Below, in pieces: positions 35,590-47,299 of a DNA stretch of 64,000 nucleotides; position 1 is the stretch's first letter; every line of letters begins with the position of its first letter. Under the pieces are notes generated by a model that was given only the letters and a program-made list of their open reading frames with translations, had not been told where the DNA came from and did no database searches. The position numbers and the translations under genes are program-made. The DNA is from Rhypophila decipiens (Eukaryota; Ascomycota; Sordariomycetes; Sordariales; Naviculisporaceae): contig MU858048.1 in assembly GCA_033297075.1 (NCBI GenBank), positions 496,001-560,000 of the forward strand, given 5' to 3'.

Positions 35590-37525
35590 ATGACTGCGCA
35601 TTCTCCAGTCGACGCCATGTCTGGCGGGAGTCTGTCACCGCGGACTACCACAGCACCACCCCCCAAACACGTCTCCTTTGAGCTCTTGTTCCCAGAGGTT
35701 CCCCAATATCGTGCGCGCATACCCCTTCGTGTTTGGATCTACCAGCATGACGCCACAGATTCTATCGCCACAACCGTCAAGAACTTTTATGGTTTGTATT
35801 CGGGCCCGTCTCTCTCCAAGGGCATAAGCTTCGAGGACGACAAGGGTAATACGCTCATCGCTCGCTACGAGAACTTCCACAACAACATGACCGTCTACGT
35901 CCGAGTGATTGACGAGATGTATCGTCCCACTGGCGCCGGCTCCCATGGCTTTGGGGGTCACGATGCTTATCAGCCGTATGCGCCGGTCTCGCGCCCAGCT
36001 TCTAGGACATCGCGTGTCCGCAGTCCATCGCCCAATAGCGGCCGCGGCCGCCGTAGCGATTCCGCCGGGACAAGCACCACGGGTGGGAAGAAAGGGAGGT
36101 CACGATCCTCAAAGACCCGGGGTGAACACACAGAGAGCGTCAATGGCTACAGCAGCGGAGATGGCGCACCAGGCTCCGCCTCTGGTAAACCCAGGGATCT
36201 GGGTAACACGGAGATCAGCCTGGAGAATATTGTTGAAGGGGGCCGTCGCAAGCGAGCAAAGTTTGAAAGCTCGGTATGCGTTCCTGCCACTCGTCATGCC
36301 CTTCTAGCTGCTGTGTTGCTAACATTTTCTTCTTCAGGAACTTCCTCTCTTTGCGCCTCCACAGATGCCAGCCGCTGCCTCAAACTCTTCCGTTTCTCCT
36401 GCGCGCCGCGCTGATCACCATCGGCAGTCTCTACCTTTCGTCCAGCCCGGGCAGAATCCTTTTAGCAATCCACGCCCATTACAGTCCCCACAAAGCTACA
36501 ACAATGGATATGCAAATACGTACGCTACCCCGGGCCATGACGAGCGCCGGGCACGTGGAAGTTTCAGCTATGGAGCTGTGGGTCCTGGAATGGCCATGAT
36601 GCCTACCCCAGACCCCACGGTTGGGAGCTGTATGTCTGAAGAGGACAAGGATGTTGCCATTCAGCTCATGCGCTTGGGTGAAATGTCCAACTCGGCCCAT
36701 GGCAGGACGTCTGCATCAACATTGGATGACACTTTCAGTGGAAAAGCAGATGCCGCCTCTTCGACTGGCGCCACAAGCGACGCCGAAAGCGAAGAGGATG
36801 AGCCGCCGGCCCGGAGACAGAAGCTTGACCACACCAAGAAGTCATTCCAGACCACTCAGGCTCGCTTTGTGGGTCCCAAAGAGAGGGCTGATGCCGAGGC
36901 CAGCGGCGATGACGCCGACTACGAAGATGGTGCTGAGGAAGGTTCTATGGCGGCACCAAAGCTCAAGAATCCCAAGTCCAAATCCAGCAGCACCACGCAG
37001 CGACCACGATCGCAGGGGTCGAACAAGTCCAAATCAACCACGACGAAACAGAGCAAGCCCAAGACCAAGAAGGCGCCAGCCGCCGCTGGACCAATGACGC
37101 CAGCTTCCTTGCCTGCCTCGCGCAAACAGTCGGTCGCATCCAACCCACCGCCGCCCACCTTCCCGCTGGCACCGGCCGAGGACGAACAACCCGACCTCTC
37201 GACCAAACCCCGCTGTCAACGCTGCCGCAAGTCCAAGAAGGGATGCGACAGACAAAGACCGTGTGGTAGATGCCGGGATGCGGGTCTTTCCGCAGACGCG
37301 TGTATCAGCGAAGATGAAGGTAACGGCCGCAAGGGTCGGTTTGGAAGACATATGGGCGTTCCTCTGAAGAATGTGACGGACCCAGCAACGGCGACTAATC
37401 TTTTGCCTGCTGCTCCTATTGCGACTTTGGCACCCGGACCCAGTGCCGTTGCCGGCGCACCCGCTACTGCTGGCGAATTGGATCTGGCGTCGGGAGGAGA
37501 CAAGAATAAGAAGAGAAAGAGGTAG
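35590..37525 (+). CDS. Zn2Cys6 transcription regulator with C-terminal zinc cluster
   Basis: Exons 35590-36273 and 36338-37525 join across a 64-base intron (donor GTATGC, branch CTAAC) to 623 residues. Residues 24-105 form a conserved-looking block (VSFELLFPEVPQYRARIPLR and onward) that may be a beta-rich or ubiquitin-like fold (inference). The middle is disordered, rich in Ser, Pro and basic residues. The zinc cluster is near the C-terminus (about 521-550): Cys-X2-Cys-X6-Cys-X5-Cys-X2-Cys-X9-Cys, beginning RCQRCRKSKKGCDRQRPCGRC-like. It is followed by a basic stretch (NGRKGRFGRH). Most fungal Zn2Cys6 factors have the cluster at the N-terminus and a fungal-specific middle domain; this one has neither arrangement. 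The frame stays open for 269 codons upstream of the chosen ATG, but that part is low-complexity and probably leader. Confidence 0.82.
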
Positions 37526-38465
37526 GCCGTGGCTGATGCGCCTCAGAAGGAGGGCTTGGGCTGATGCGCTTCGCCATGTCCGCCCTTCCAGCGCCCCATC
37601 CAGGGCCTTGCCATCCGTCCTTAAGTTACATGGTTTCTTATTTATACATAACGGCCTTTATTACCCCGACATTTACATACTATACGACTTATTATTATCA
37701 GCAGCTATTCTGATTCGCCTTTTTCTTATCTTCTTTTCGGCAATCTGCTTCACGTCGACAAAAGAGCCAGCGAGTCTGATCAGTGCCCCTGCACACTTAC
37801 GTATCAACATACTTCATGTCGTTCTTTGTGTCTGGGATTTCTTTTCTGAGGATGGTAAGGGTGTGTGGGTGAAAGCGAAAGAGTGATGCAGCGAGCGAGC
37901 TACTAGTGACCATTGTGTGTTATTTGTTTGTTATGCGCTTGTTGTTGTTGTCGAGTGTGAATATCAGAGGAAAAAGAGAAAAGTTGGGAGCAAAAGTTAT
38001 TGTTTTTCTGAGATGAACGAAGTTGAACGGATGAAATTCGACCTCGGATGACATTCGGCCTCGGATGATAAGTAGGAGGAGGAAGACGTGGACTTGGGAT
38101 TGAAGTGAGACTGATCGACATCAACATTCAAGTTCGACCATCTACTTGTCTCGTTTGACGTGTTAAGGTTTCTTCGTTCGCGTTGTCAAGTCCTTAAGCT
38201 TAAGCTGTTCGGTCCGGAGCGCACGATAACAACAACGAGGTGTCTGGTGGAACGGACCGGACCGTGATGGGTATGGCAATGGAAGTTTCGTTGTTGCGGG
38301 GACACGGAAGCAGAAGTGGAGTGGAAGTGGATGGGATTGATAATGGATGTAAAGGAAAGAAGGATTGAGGACAGGGAGAGGCTGGAATAGAAATGGAAAG
38401 GGGCAAATGGATGGATGGATGGGATAAAAAATCTCTTTGGAGACGAGATTCTCTTTTTTTCTTAT

Positions 38466-38496
<31 letters not shown>

Positions 38497-41400
38497 ATGG
38501 GGTTTATCCTGATCTGATCTGGGGGTGTTTTACGGTTTTTCATTTCCTTTCTCCTCTATGTTATTATCTGCGTCTTGCGTCTTTGCTTATATTGAGGGTG
38601 GTTTTTTTCTATTCTCTATCTCTTTCTTTGTGTGTCCGTCGCGCCTGTCTGGCTTTTTTTGTTTTGTTTGGTTCTTGGGTTCCTGGTTTCTTGGCTTTGG
38701 TCGTCGGTTCTTGCCCTTTACTGGTTTGGTCTGATTTGGTTTTGTTTGTATCTGTTGGCTTTTGTCGTTTGGTCGTTCCGGCTGTCTTTGCAACCTTGTC
38801 TTTGGACTTTTATTTGTTTTGTTTTGTTTCGTTTGTTCAAGGCTTGGTTTTACTACCGACCTAACTGGAAGGTATCTACCCACGTACATTACCTGTCTAC
38901 CTACCTAGCTAGGTGAATACCTACCTACCTATCCCTCTATTGATATAGTGCCTTGCTTTGCTGTCCGTCCGTTGTTTGAACAAGCGCGATATCTGCCCGC
39001 CTACTTACTTACCTTTTATCGTTTCCTTGTACCCGCACTTGAGTCTGATCTTGCTTGATAGTTTTGCTGTAGCTGTTACGATGTGAGCGAGCGAGTGAGT
39101 GGATGGTCTAAAATGGTGTTTGAGAGGCCGGGATATAGGAGTTGGGAAAACCGAAACAGAACAACAAAAGTATATCACAGAGATGATTATGGTTGAATGT
39201 CACATGAGGCTGAAGTATATCTCTTCGTCTCATTAATCTGACGTGATGAAGGATGGATGGATGGATGATTTACGAGATTGTGTTGATAGGATGTGTGTGG
39301 TTCTTGTTCCTTATTGGGTTCATATCTGTATGAGTGTGGTTGAGCCGGTGCTTATGGAGTACTTATTCCCCCCTATATCGTGTGGCCGCCGTTTGATCCT
39401 TTCCGATTTCTCGGGTTGGTATCTTGAGTACCTGGCCTTCTTAGGTCTCTTTTTGGGCCTTTGGGTGTTGTTGGTGTCATGATTACTGTGTGCCGTGTGT
39501 AGATTTGGGGGCGTGAGCAAGCGGTGCGATAAGTGACGAGCGGGTTGAATTGGTTATCTTGTTATACCAACACTGTTTCCCATGATTCTGGTTTGCTTGG
39601 GGGCCTTTTTTTCTCTTCATTCTTCTTTCATTGTAAGGTCTCTAAAAAAGAAACAAAAAAGATTCAGGGGTGTACTCCTAACCTTGATCATACGCTCCAT
39701 TGCTGGTGATGTCGCTTAAGCCGTGCTATAATACCAGCATGTGTAGTTTTGATATTTCTGTGTGGTATGCACTTACAGCGCGTGATATGCCTCTTTGCTG
39801 AAATCCCATTAAAGAGGGATGGATCTTTGACAGTTGCCCCTGGATGGAACTCAACACGTGTGCGTTCCACGAGCTCATACGCCACACTGAAGGATCAATG
39901 TCAGCCCTGAATGGGATACCCATCCTCACTGTTGTCGCCGATTGTCCCATTTCGATCGAAAATGTGCGATTGAATGTGGTAGGAATGATAACCGACTGAC
40001 TGACCTATCACAGCCCACGAATGGGCAACTCTCAATCATCTGATAAGTCCTCGAAGCTGATAGGCGGAGTCCGAACAAGGTTATGCGCTAATCTTCAAAC
40101 GGGTTTAGCGCGGGCGGGAAAAGTGTCACTATCGCTTGCTTGCGGTTCTTGCCGATCAATTTGTCGGTCCGTCCGCCGTGAATACGGATGGTGGGGTAAT
40201 GCGAATACGTTAAAGTGTAATAAAACGTGTGAGCTGAAGAGAGAGAGAGAGCGTGAAGAAAAATAAACAAATACCGGGATTATGGATGAAAATGCATTGG
40301 TTCCGTTTCAGCGTGTTACACTTTTGAATTGTGCCGTCTGATTGGTTCAATTTGTGTAAAAGAGTGTTTGTTTGTTGTTGAAAAAGAAGAAAAAGTTGTG
40401 ACACGCGATTGATTGCATAACGGCGCCTTCCCTTTCCGTTCATTTACAGGAGTAAACAAGCTACGTCATTGGCTGGTGGCTTGTTTCCCCACCTTGGCGT
40501 GTACGGGTGCGCTAAGCCCATTCGGGTGTAACCGTTCCGGATTGGAGGATCATTTGCATGGGCATTTTGGCGTGGCTTCAGGGTTTGGATGTGTACGTAC
40601 ACGGGTAAAGTGTATTGTACGGGTGGACGGGCTGTAAGAGTGAAATGTTGTACGGATATCGGGTATGCTTCTCCTACGGCTGTCGAGAGCTTAGCGCGTC
40701 GGTATTCATGATGCGCAGTCTAGGTAGTAGTTTGGTGATGCCGAGATGTTCTGGCCACGAGTTTGATGGCGCGCGAATGCCCAAGGGGTTGGTATTGGGT
40801 AAGTGTATGCAGCTCTAGATATTGGCGTTTTGAGGTTGCAGGTTGGGTCGCCGCATCGCATTGGCTTGGACTAGTGATGTCTCTGCAGCCGGCCTGCCTT
40901 TTACCGCCTTTTTCATTTGGTCATGAGATCTTTTAGAGCTGGGCTTTCTTGACCGAAAGATTTGGTTGCCACTTCATTGATTATCTCTCCTCTAAGGGGC
41001 TGGTTAATCGCCGGTATGCGCCAAATTGAGAAGCCCCCTCGGTCTTTCCAGTTTCGCTGAAAATGTGCAGGGCTGGAACCTGGAGCCCCTGTCCAGGGGG
41101 AGTGTGTGACTTTTTGTTTACTACCCCTTTTTTTTCGTTTGACCTTGATTTTTCTTTTCATGGTTAGGGGTAGATTTACAGTGTTTGTTTAGATAGACGA
41201 ATGTGCCTATTTGAGACGGCATCTTTGTTATTCTCGATCACCATCGTAGTAATTGACTGCGATTTGGGGGTGAAGTGAAAGAATCAGGGTAATAGTGACC
41301 AACAAACTTGGAGTGCGCCTTGCCATAAATACGGGACACCAGAGAAGCCGATTCCTCAGTCTTCTGATTTGATATTTCAGGGTGCTGTGTTGTTCCTTTG

Positions 41401-41590
41401 AACTTTTCTCGCGGCTTCAATCTCTATCGGAAGAAGGTCGGCCGGCCTCGCTCTGCATCCAGAATCAACCCATTCTCGTATTGACTCATACAACTTGCGA
41501 TAGAACTTCTTTCCTCCTGATATATACTCGGTTTGAAAGAGAACTCATACTTCAGTATTGCATAGAGCAAATATCTTGCAATCTCGGCAA
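37526..41590. other. 4 kb intergenic region, low-complexity
   Basis: No gene is supported. The region contains a (TC)n microsatellite (38466-38492), T/G-rich sequence (38500-38860), a palindromic ACCTAGCTAGGT within CTACC repeats (38899-38914) and scattered GGATG repeats. The left part is probably the 3' untranslated region of the regulator. A minus-strand frame near 39690-39950 has some protein-like character but no family match. Confidence 0.5.
38466..38492. repeat. (TC)n microsatellite
   Basis: About 13 uninterrupted TC units in a pyrimidine-rich stretch about 940 bases downstream of the Zn2Cys6 gene. Confidence 0.9.
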
Positions 41591-41888
41591 ACCTGTCGGC
41601 GCTCTTTGCTCGCTGGCCCAGTTGACGACTCACCCGCGCAAGATGGGCACAAGGTTCGGGATGGTCTGTACAGTTGTGGGATTCGCTACGCTCGCGGGGC
41701 CGCCTACTGCTGGGGCTATTCTTGATGATATGGGTGAGAGATATCTTCGAGCGCAGATCTGGGTGCAGATCTGGACAGGACTGGTCATTCTTTTGGCGTC
41801 TGTTGCGTTAATGGGGAGTCGATGCGTTGTTACGAGGAGGAAGCTCTTGGTCAGTAGGTTTAGTTTGGATGAGAGCAATGATAAGTAA
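41591..41888 (+). pseudogene. C-terminal remnant of an MFS monocarboxylate-type transporter
   Basis: About 95 codons resemble the last helices of fungal MCT-type major facilitator proteins. The block KMGTRFGMVCTVVGFATLAG is followed by PPTAGAILDDMG, the amphipathic loop and helix between transmembrane segments 10 and 11 in this family. A final hydrophobic helix (IWTGLVILLASVALMGSR) and a basic tail follow. The remaining nine or so helices are missing: upstream sequence in all frames gives no transporter-like hydrophobic pattern. The ORF extends upstream to about 41382, but that part has no homology that I can see. The neighbouring gene is an FAD monooxygenase; such transporters often sit in catabolic clusters with these enzymes (inference). 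Confidence 0.65.
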
Positions 41889-42171
41889 CATACCTTCTTT
41901 GGGCGCCGAGAAGAAAAAGATCGGTGCGGAACCGAGTTGAGGTTCATTTGGACTTTTTCCTTGTTTCCATCTTTCGGGAGTCTGTATATTTACAAACCTG
42001 ACAATGAGCAAGGGACTGTATTTACAGGAAGCTACCCAGTAATCAATGGACGGACGGGCCAGTAGCTGGGCAGCTGGGTAAGCCAGCTTCGAGCTTCAGA
42101 GCTATATAGCTCAAGCTTCCGAGCAGTGCTTTCACCGAGAGGGGATGTCGACAGCAGAGATGAGTTGGGCA

Positions 42172-42382
42172 TAGCTCAACGGTCAGCCGCGGCGACTCAA
42201 GTAATTCCTCTGTACCCCTCCGGTCTGCAGCACCTCTCCGAACAACCCTACGGGGCGGAAGGGTGTCGGTTCAATCCCGGGCACACACAAAAAAAAAAGC
42301 CGTAAGAGGCTTTTCTCAAAGCATCCTTATTCGTCAGCCAGCTCCTATTCTATCTTCGATGGTTAAACCATTAGAAGATAGA
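42172..42382 (+). other. Candidate tRNA-derived SINE-like fragment with A box, B box, A-run and hairpin
   Basis: TAGCTCAACGG at 42172-42182 resembles a Pol III A box and GGTTCAATCCC at 42268-42278 a B box. Ten As follow (42289-42298). Between the boxes, CACCTCTCCG (42231-42240) and CGGAAGGGTG (42256-42265) can form a 10-base stem with one mismatch. A true cloverleaf cannot be drawn: the acceptor strands do not pair and the boxes are about 95 bases apart. A 34-base near-perfect hairpin (42349-42382) lies downstream. The pattern suits a tRNA-derived short retroelement, but no target duplication was found. Confidence 0.4.
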
Positions 42383-42592
42383 TGTGGTAGCCGACGACAA
42401 GTAAGGGTGCCTTGAGTTTTTGTTATTTTTACCAATTGACTTCTTTTGGTCTAACGAGGTTCAACGAGAATACAATAGACCGTGGAGAAAGTAGGGCAAA
42501 GAACTACCATGATCTGAGAAATTTCTAAATCTCTATACACAATCAACAATTTTACAGCATCTAATAACTTATCAACCAACATCTCCAGCTCA

Positions 42593-44109
42593 TCAAAAAG
42601 GGTCGGCTTTCCAGGCCTCCTCAGCAGCAGCATAAGCATCATAGCCATACAAAAACTGCTGCACCTCAGGACAAGTCCAGCGACTTGGGAACGGAGCCTC
42701 CAGCTGGTTTCCGTTTTGCAACATGTCCATCATACGTTTATCCCGTGCTTCTTGCTCCGGCCCATCAGGTAAATGGAAATCATCCCGTTGCTTGAACGTC
42801 TCGAGCTGAATCTTTCGCCCCCTCTCCATCCGCAAGGTCTGATACATCGCCGCCAACTTGGGAAGCTGAGTCTCTGCTTTGAAGCGACTGACTTTACCTA
42901 GCAAGTGCCCGAATACAGCGCCGTCTTCAAGCGACGAGTTGGCTCCCTGCGCGAGGTAAGGCAGCATAGGATGGCATGCGTCGCCCGCGATGAAGAATTT
43001 GCCCGAGGGGGATGCCCATGTTGGACAGTCCTCGCTGTTGAGCCACATGAGCTTCCACTTGTGGATTGCGCGCAGACCGCCGACTGCCGAGCTTTCGTTG
43101 GAGAAATTTGGCGTGGAAAGGGTGGAGATGAATTTCCGGAGGAAGGGATCCCATGAGGCGAAAACTTCGGCTATTTGGGCCGGTGTGGTTTCTGCTTTGA
43201 CTACTTCGTCGGGGAGGTCGTCTGGGCAGAGCATGACGATGTTGTAGACTGCTGGTTTGCCGTCTGTGTCGGGGTCGGCCGAGACAGAGTACCCGACTAC
43301 GTGGGTGTATGGGCCTACCCAAAAGTTGACGGTGGGATTCTGGATAAAAGAGACAAGTTCTTCGCGATCGGGGTGGTCGGCGGGTATGTCGTCTATGTGG
43401 ATGGTTATGCGGTAGGCGAGGTCGCCCGTTAGTTTGGCTGGGGAGGGGCGGCCGAGGAATTGCGGCCGGATGGTGCTCCAGAGGCCGTCGGTCAGGAGGA
43501 CCAGGTCCCCTTGGATCTTGCGCCCGTCGTGGAGGTGGACTGTGGCACTGTCAAAGTCTACAGATACTGTCCGGCTGTTGAGCTTGATCTCGACTCCGAG
43601 TTTGACGCATTTATTTATTAGGGCCCGTTGGAGGTCGACTCGGTGGAGGTCCCAGAAGGGATGGCCGTATCGGGTGTGGACTTGGGCTTGCAGGTCTGGT
43701 TCGTGGGCGAGGAGCTTGGTCCCGTCGTAGCGGTGGACTGAAAGGGACTTGGGAACTGCGGCGAGGGGAGCAAGAGCTGGGACCAGGCCCCATTGGGAGA
43801 GGAGACGGGTACCGTTGGGGGTTATTTGGAGGCCGGCCTTTTACAAGGATGGTTAGCCAGGACTCAGTAAAGAATGAAGCTACGGAAAAGGAGCAGGGTT
43901 GAAGATGATGACAAGATGTGCTTGCAACCTACCCCTATCTCCTGCAAGTTCTTGACAGCTTCACAAATCGTCACTCTGTGGTCGGGGTTCGCCAGCTTGG
44001 TTGAAAGAGCAGCTGCCAGCCCTGCCAGCCCTGCGCCAATAATGACCAGATGCAGACCCTCATCTTTCTGGGAACCATCACCAGGGCCGTTCGTAGCATG
44101 GGGCGCCAT
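42593..44109 (-). CDS. FAD-dependent aromatic monooxygenase (salicylate hydroxylase-like)
   Basis: Class A flavoprotein monooxygenase; the substrate is not determined by the sequence, although similar fungal enzymes act on salicylate or other phenolic acids using NAD(P)H and O2. Exons 44109-43933 and 43837-42593 join across a 95-base intron with branch CTAAC to 473 residues. The FAD dinucleotide motif VIIGAGLAGLAAAL lies near 22-36. Next is AGLQITPNGTRLL, a family block after the junction. LVLLTDGLWSTIR is the DG motif, with Thr where Ala is usual, and GDACHPMLPYLAQGANSSLEDGA (FAD ribityl contact) lies near 330. An upstream in-frame ATG at 44208 would add 33 residues; the nearer one was chosen because it directly precedes the Rossmann fold. 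No signal peptide is seen. Confidence 0.9.
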
Positions 44110-45018
44110 TGCTTTGAGCTGTTTGTTGCTTGTATTACTGCTCCCTTTCTCCGAGTCCGCCTTGTCTCCGTCGTAGCCGCTCGTAAGTGATTTACAACCT
44201 GTTCTCAATGCCAGTATGAAGGGATAACGATGGTGAGAGGATATCGTGGACGCAGTATTAGAACAAGTTTATGACTGTGTAAGAACACCACGTTGCCTAT
44301 TAGTGGTACATGATCACGAAATAGTATGTGGGTAGGTAACTTGGTCATGTATTTATATCATTCGGAATTCAACGATGTCCGGCTCATCATCGCCTCGTCA
44401 ACGTTTCTCTTCCGAACGTCCTTTCTCCCGCACCCAGCCCATGGGTAACCAATGCCGGCACTGGAATGGTCGTGAATGAGTGCATGGCATCAAGAGCCCC
44501 GCTCCGTGCCGACATCAGCTGGGCATGCTGGGGTAAAGGTGGGGGATGGAGATGGAGAAATATGGGCAGTTTCCGTGGATGGGGTACAGTAGCTATCTTG
44601 ATGTTAAGAATGCGGGGCCCCGATGAAGGAGCTTGTCTTGGGAGTTGGGTCTAGCAAAGTAGAAACTGTGTAGCGGGCTAATTAACCGGCAAATGGCCTC
44701 GGGTGGATGACCGCTATACCGTAGTGTTGGTAAATAAATCCTTACACCAAATACCGATGATGTGAAAGTGTTATTGGGTCAGACTGGAACGACCCGACTA
44801 CTCCGGTCATACACTGGAATCAGGGAATCGCAAGAATGACTCTAGGATCATACAAGCTAGGAATGGGTATCTTGAATGCTTCATCATCTATACCATGGCT
44901 CTGTTTGCCGTTCCCTAATGGCAACCTTGTTTGCATAATACCGTAGTATCCTTTCTCTCGGGCATTGCATCGCTGATGAGGGATATTTCACTGAATAGAC
45001 TCCTCCGTAACAAGGAAA
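44110..45018. other. Intergenic region
   Basis: It contains the monooxygenase promoter and the 3' flank of RPC4. I see no gene or repeat here. Confidence 0.5.
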
Positions 45019-46683
45019 TCAATACTCCAAGTCCTCCTCTGCGGGATTCCAATCCTCCTCCTCATCCCACACGTAGGCGGTATCGAATTTTCCTTGTATT
45101 CTGCCCATGTCGAGCGCTGTGCCAGCAATATTGCTAACTTGCCCAGGTTTGATATCTCCCTCTTCAAGGAGGATAGCCTGGGAAAACACATGTTGGGCAA
45201 TGCCCAAATCAACAATCATCCTCCGGCCTCCCCAGCTGAGCTCAGCCTTGCCACTCTTGCGCACGATGAGATTTCCAAGGAAACCGGCTTCGGGAAGTAT
45301 CTGTGGGGGCTCTCCTTTGTTATCGTCGTCGTCTCCGCCTTCTTCGCCTTCCTTCTTGACCTTGGAATCGTCAACGGTGGTCAGATCGATGCTCGTGGTC
45401 GTGGTAGGAGGATCATTGCTGACAAACAGCTCGTCATCATCGTCGGGGTCCGGTTTCACAAGGGTGGGCGTTCCATCTGCGGCTGTTGCTTTTAGCGGTG
45501 GAAGGACGCGTGGGAACTGGAAGAGAAACATATGTCCCTCAAGTTCACTGGCCTGATCGCCTTCGCGCGCCGTGAATAGCTCAAGCATGCGTTGGCGCCT
45601 CCCGGCAGCCAACTCTTCTTCGATGTCCTTGTAGATGGGCTGTTTCTTGTCCTCGGATCCAGTGACATCTTTCTTGCTGAGCTGAGGTGAATCCGGGGCT
45701 TTGATTTGGCCTTCGGACAGGTCAAGGTCCATTCTGTCCTCGTCGACAGGCTCCTCCTTAATGCGAACCTGACTGCGGCTCTTGGGAACCGCATGCGCCC
45801 AGACGCCGTCATCTGCTGTTCCTTCTGCTGGCTCGCCCTTCTTGGGAATCTTGGCGTTGTTCGAGTCACTCAGTCTAAGGGCTTCCATCTGGGCGGCCGT
45901 TGATTCTTCCTTGTGCTCCACACGCCGGATACCCATGGGCATCATCGACTTCTTCTTGCTCGTCGAGACGAACGTGTTCAACGTGCTCGAAAATTTGACC
46001 ACGTCTTCTTGACGTTGGACTACGCCGTATAATGCGTCGGCATTGATTCTGCCATCGTTGTCCCCATCGCCCGACCCTCCTCCAGATCCGTATTCACTCG
46101 CTTGTCCGTATGCACCCGTGCCCGTGCCCGTGCCGTATCCGGCGCCACCCGATGAGCCAACTAGACGCGGTCAGTAAACAAGCCCAACAGCTGCTTGGAA
46201 CAATGGAGTAGACATACAGCTCATGCCGCCAGATAATGAGACGGGAAACCCTCCTCTTCCCCGTCCTCTCATCAAACCACCGCGAGCCCGACCCCGCCCC
46301 CGTCCACGGTTGGTTCTGGCCTGGAGGTTCTCTTCATTCTTGATGTTTTCAGCTCGCAATCGTTCCGCTTCTTCAGCAAGGCGATCTCTCTCAGTTTGGG
46401 TTCTCCTTATCGCTTTCGGCTTGTACTTTGCGCCTCCCCTGCCAGCAGGCGCGGCCGATGGTGTGGTCTGGGTGTTGCTTGGTTGGGGAGTGCTCGACTC
46501 TGGTGGTACTGTTTGGGCTGGTGAGTTAGCCACCGGAACCGGCTCCGCGGGCGTGCTGTCGGCAGCAGGCTGTGGTGTTTGTGTAGTTCCCTCAGGGGCG
46601 GGGGCGGCAGATGCGCCTCCTCGAGATGAAGCTCCTCGGCCTCGGCCTCGGCCGCCGCGTGCTCGGATGGCCCTGGGCGGCAT
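45019..46683 (-). CDS. RPC53: DNA-directed RNA polymerase III subunit RPC4 (Rpc53-like)
   Basis: Subunit of the RNA polymerase III Rpc4-Rpc5 (Rpc53-Rpc37) module, involved in initiation, termination and reinitiation on tRNA and 5S genes. Exons 46683-46218 and 46160-45019 join across a 57-base intron to 535 residues. The N-terminus is disordered with RGG-like repeats (residues 8-22 and 124-145). A conserved segment links to the C-terminal domain (about 447-535): GFLGNLIVRKSGKAELSWGG, then MIVDLG, then a GQVSNIAG-type block and an acidic end with DWNPAEEDLEY. The intervening stretch 180-440 is acidic and low-complexity. The Gly/Tyr-rich segment around the splice junction (GYGTGTGTGAYG) is not conserved in the family as far as I know. 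The gene is divergent to UreD with 616 bases between start codons. Confidence 0.92.
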
Positions 46684-47299
46684 GTTGATGATTTGAATGT
46701 ACGATGTATTGTGATGGAGCTTCCTGCAGGTGTCGGTCTTCTGTGGCTTGCTGTCACGAAGCGGATGTAGTTGGGAGGAATTGGGATGCGCAAGTGGGAA
46801 GTTGGGACAGTTTGACTTTCTAGATCATAAGAATCGAACTGTCTCAGGGTCCCTTCTTGGGAGGTGGGGGACGAAAGTTTACAGCGGGGCTGCTCTTATC
46901 GATAAAGCTTACCGCAGCAAGAGTCACCAGGGCAGGTACGTACCTGGACCAGACAGAAACACGATGGGACAACACATGTTTCTGTCAATGCCCTGCAAAG
47001 GACCAAAGAGAACATAGCAGAGAGAAATACATGCTTAATTGAAGAAGTTAAAAAGGCTAACAAGAATGTATCATAATGTCAAATGAGATCTTTCAATATT
47101 TGAACCTGTTCAATATACGGACTAGATGCACACCCCTCCGGGCGGCCTGGATACCTTGTCTAGCGTCTTTAGCGGCTTTGTGGACTTGGCGTCGCCGTTG
47201 TTTGACCGGCCTCCGAGGACCGTTGACCCGCAACCTTGAACCCGGCAATGGGCAATGAGGTGACCACTAACAACCTCACCTGAACTCAGAGTGACTTTC
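46684..47299. other. Divergent promoter between RPC4 and UreD
   Basis: The 616-base region holds both promoters. No additional gene is supported, and no shared motif was recognised by eye. Confidence 0.5.

Noticed and set aside
38458..38500. TC-rich repeat as a possible structured array
   Set aside because: It is a plain dinucleotide microsatellite with no spacers.
39688..39950. Minus-strand frame with protein-like segment (VAYELVERTRVEFHPGATV)
   Set aside because: No joined exon gives a longer frame without a stop and I recognise no family, so it is not called a gene.
42172..42290. Interpretation of the A-box/B-box region as a functional intron-containing tRNA
   Set aside because: Acceptor strands do not pair and no anticodon arm is visible; a SINE-like fragment fits better.
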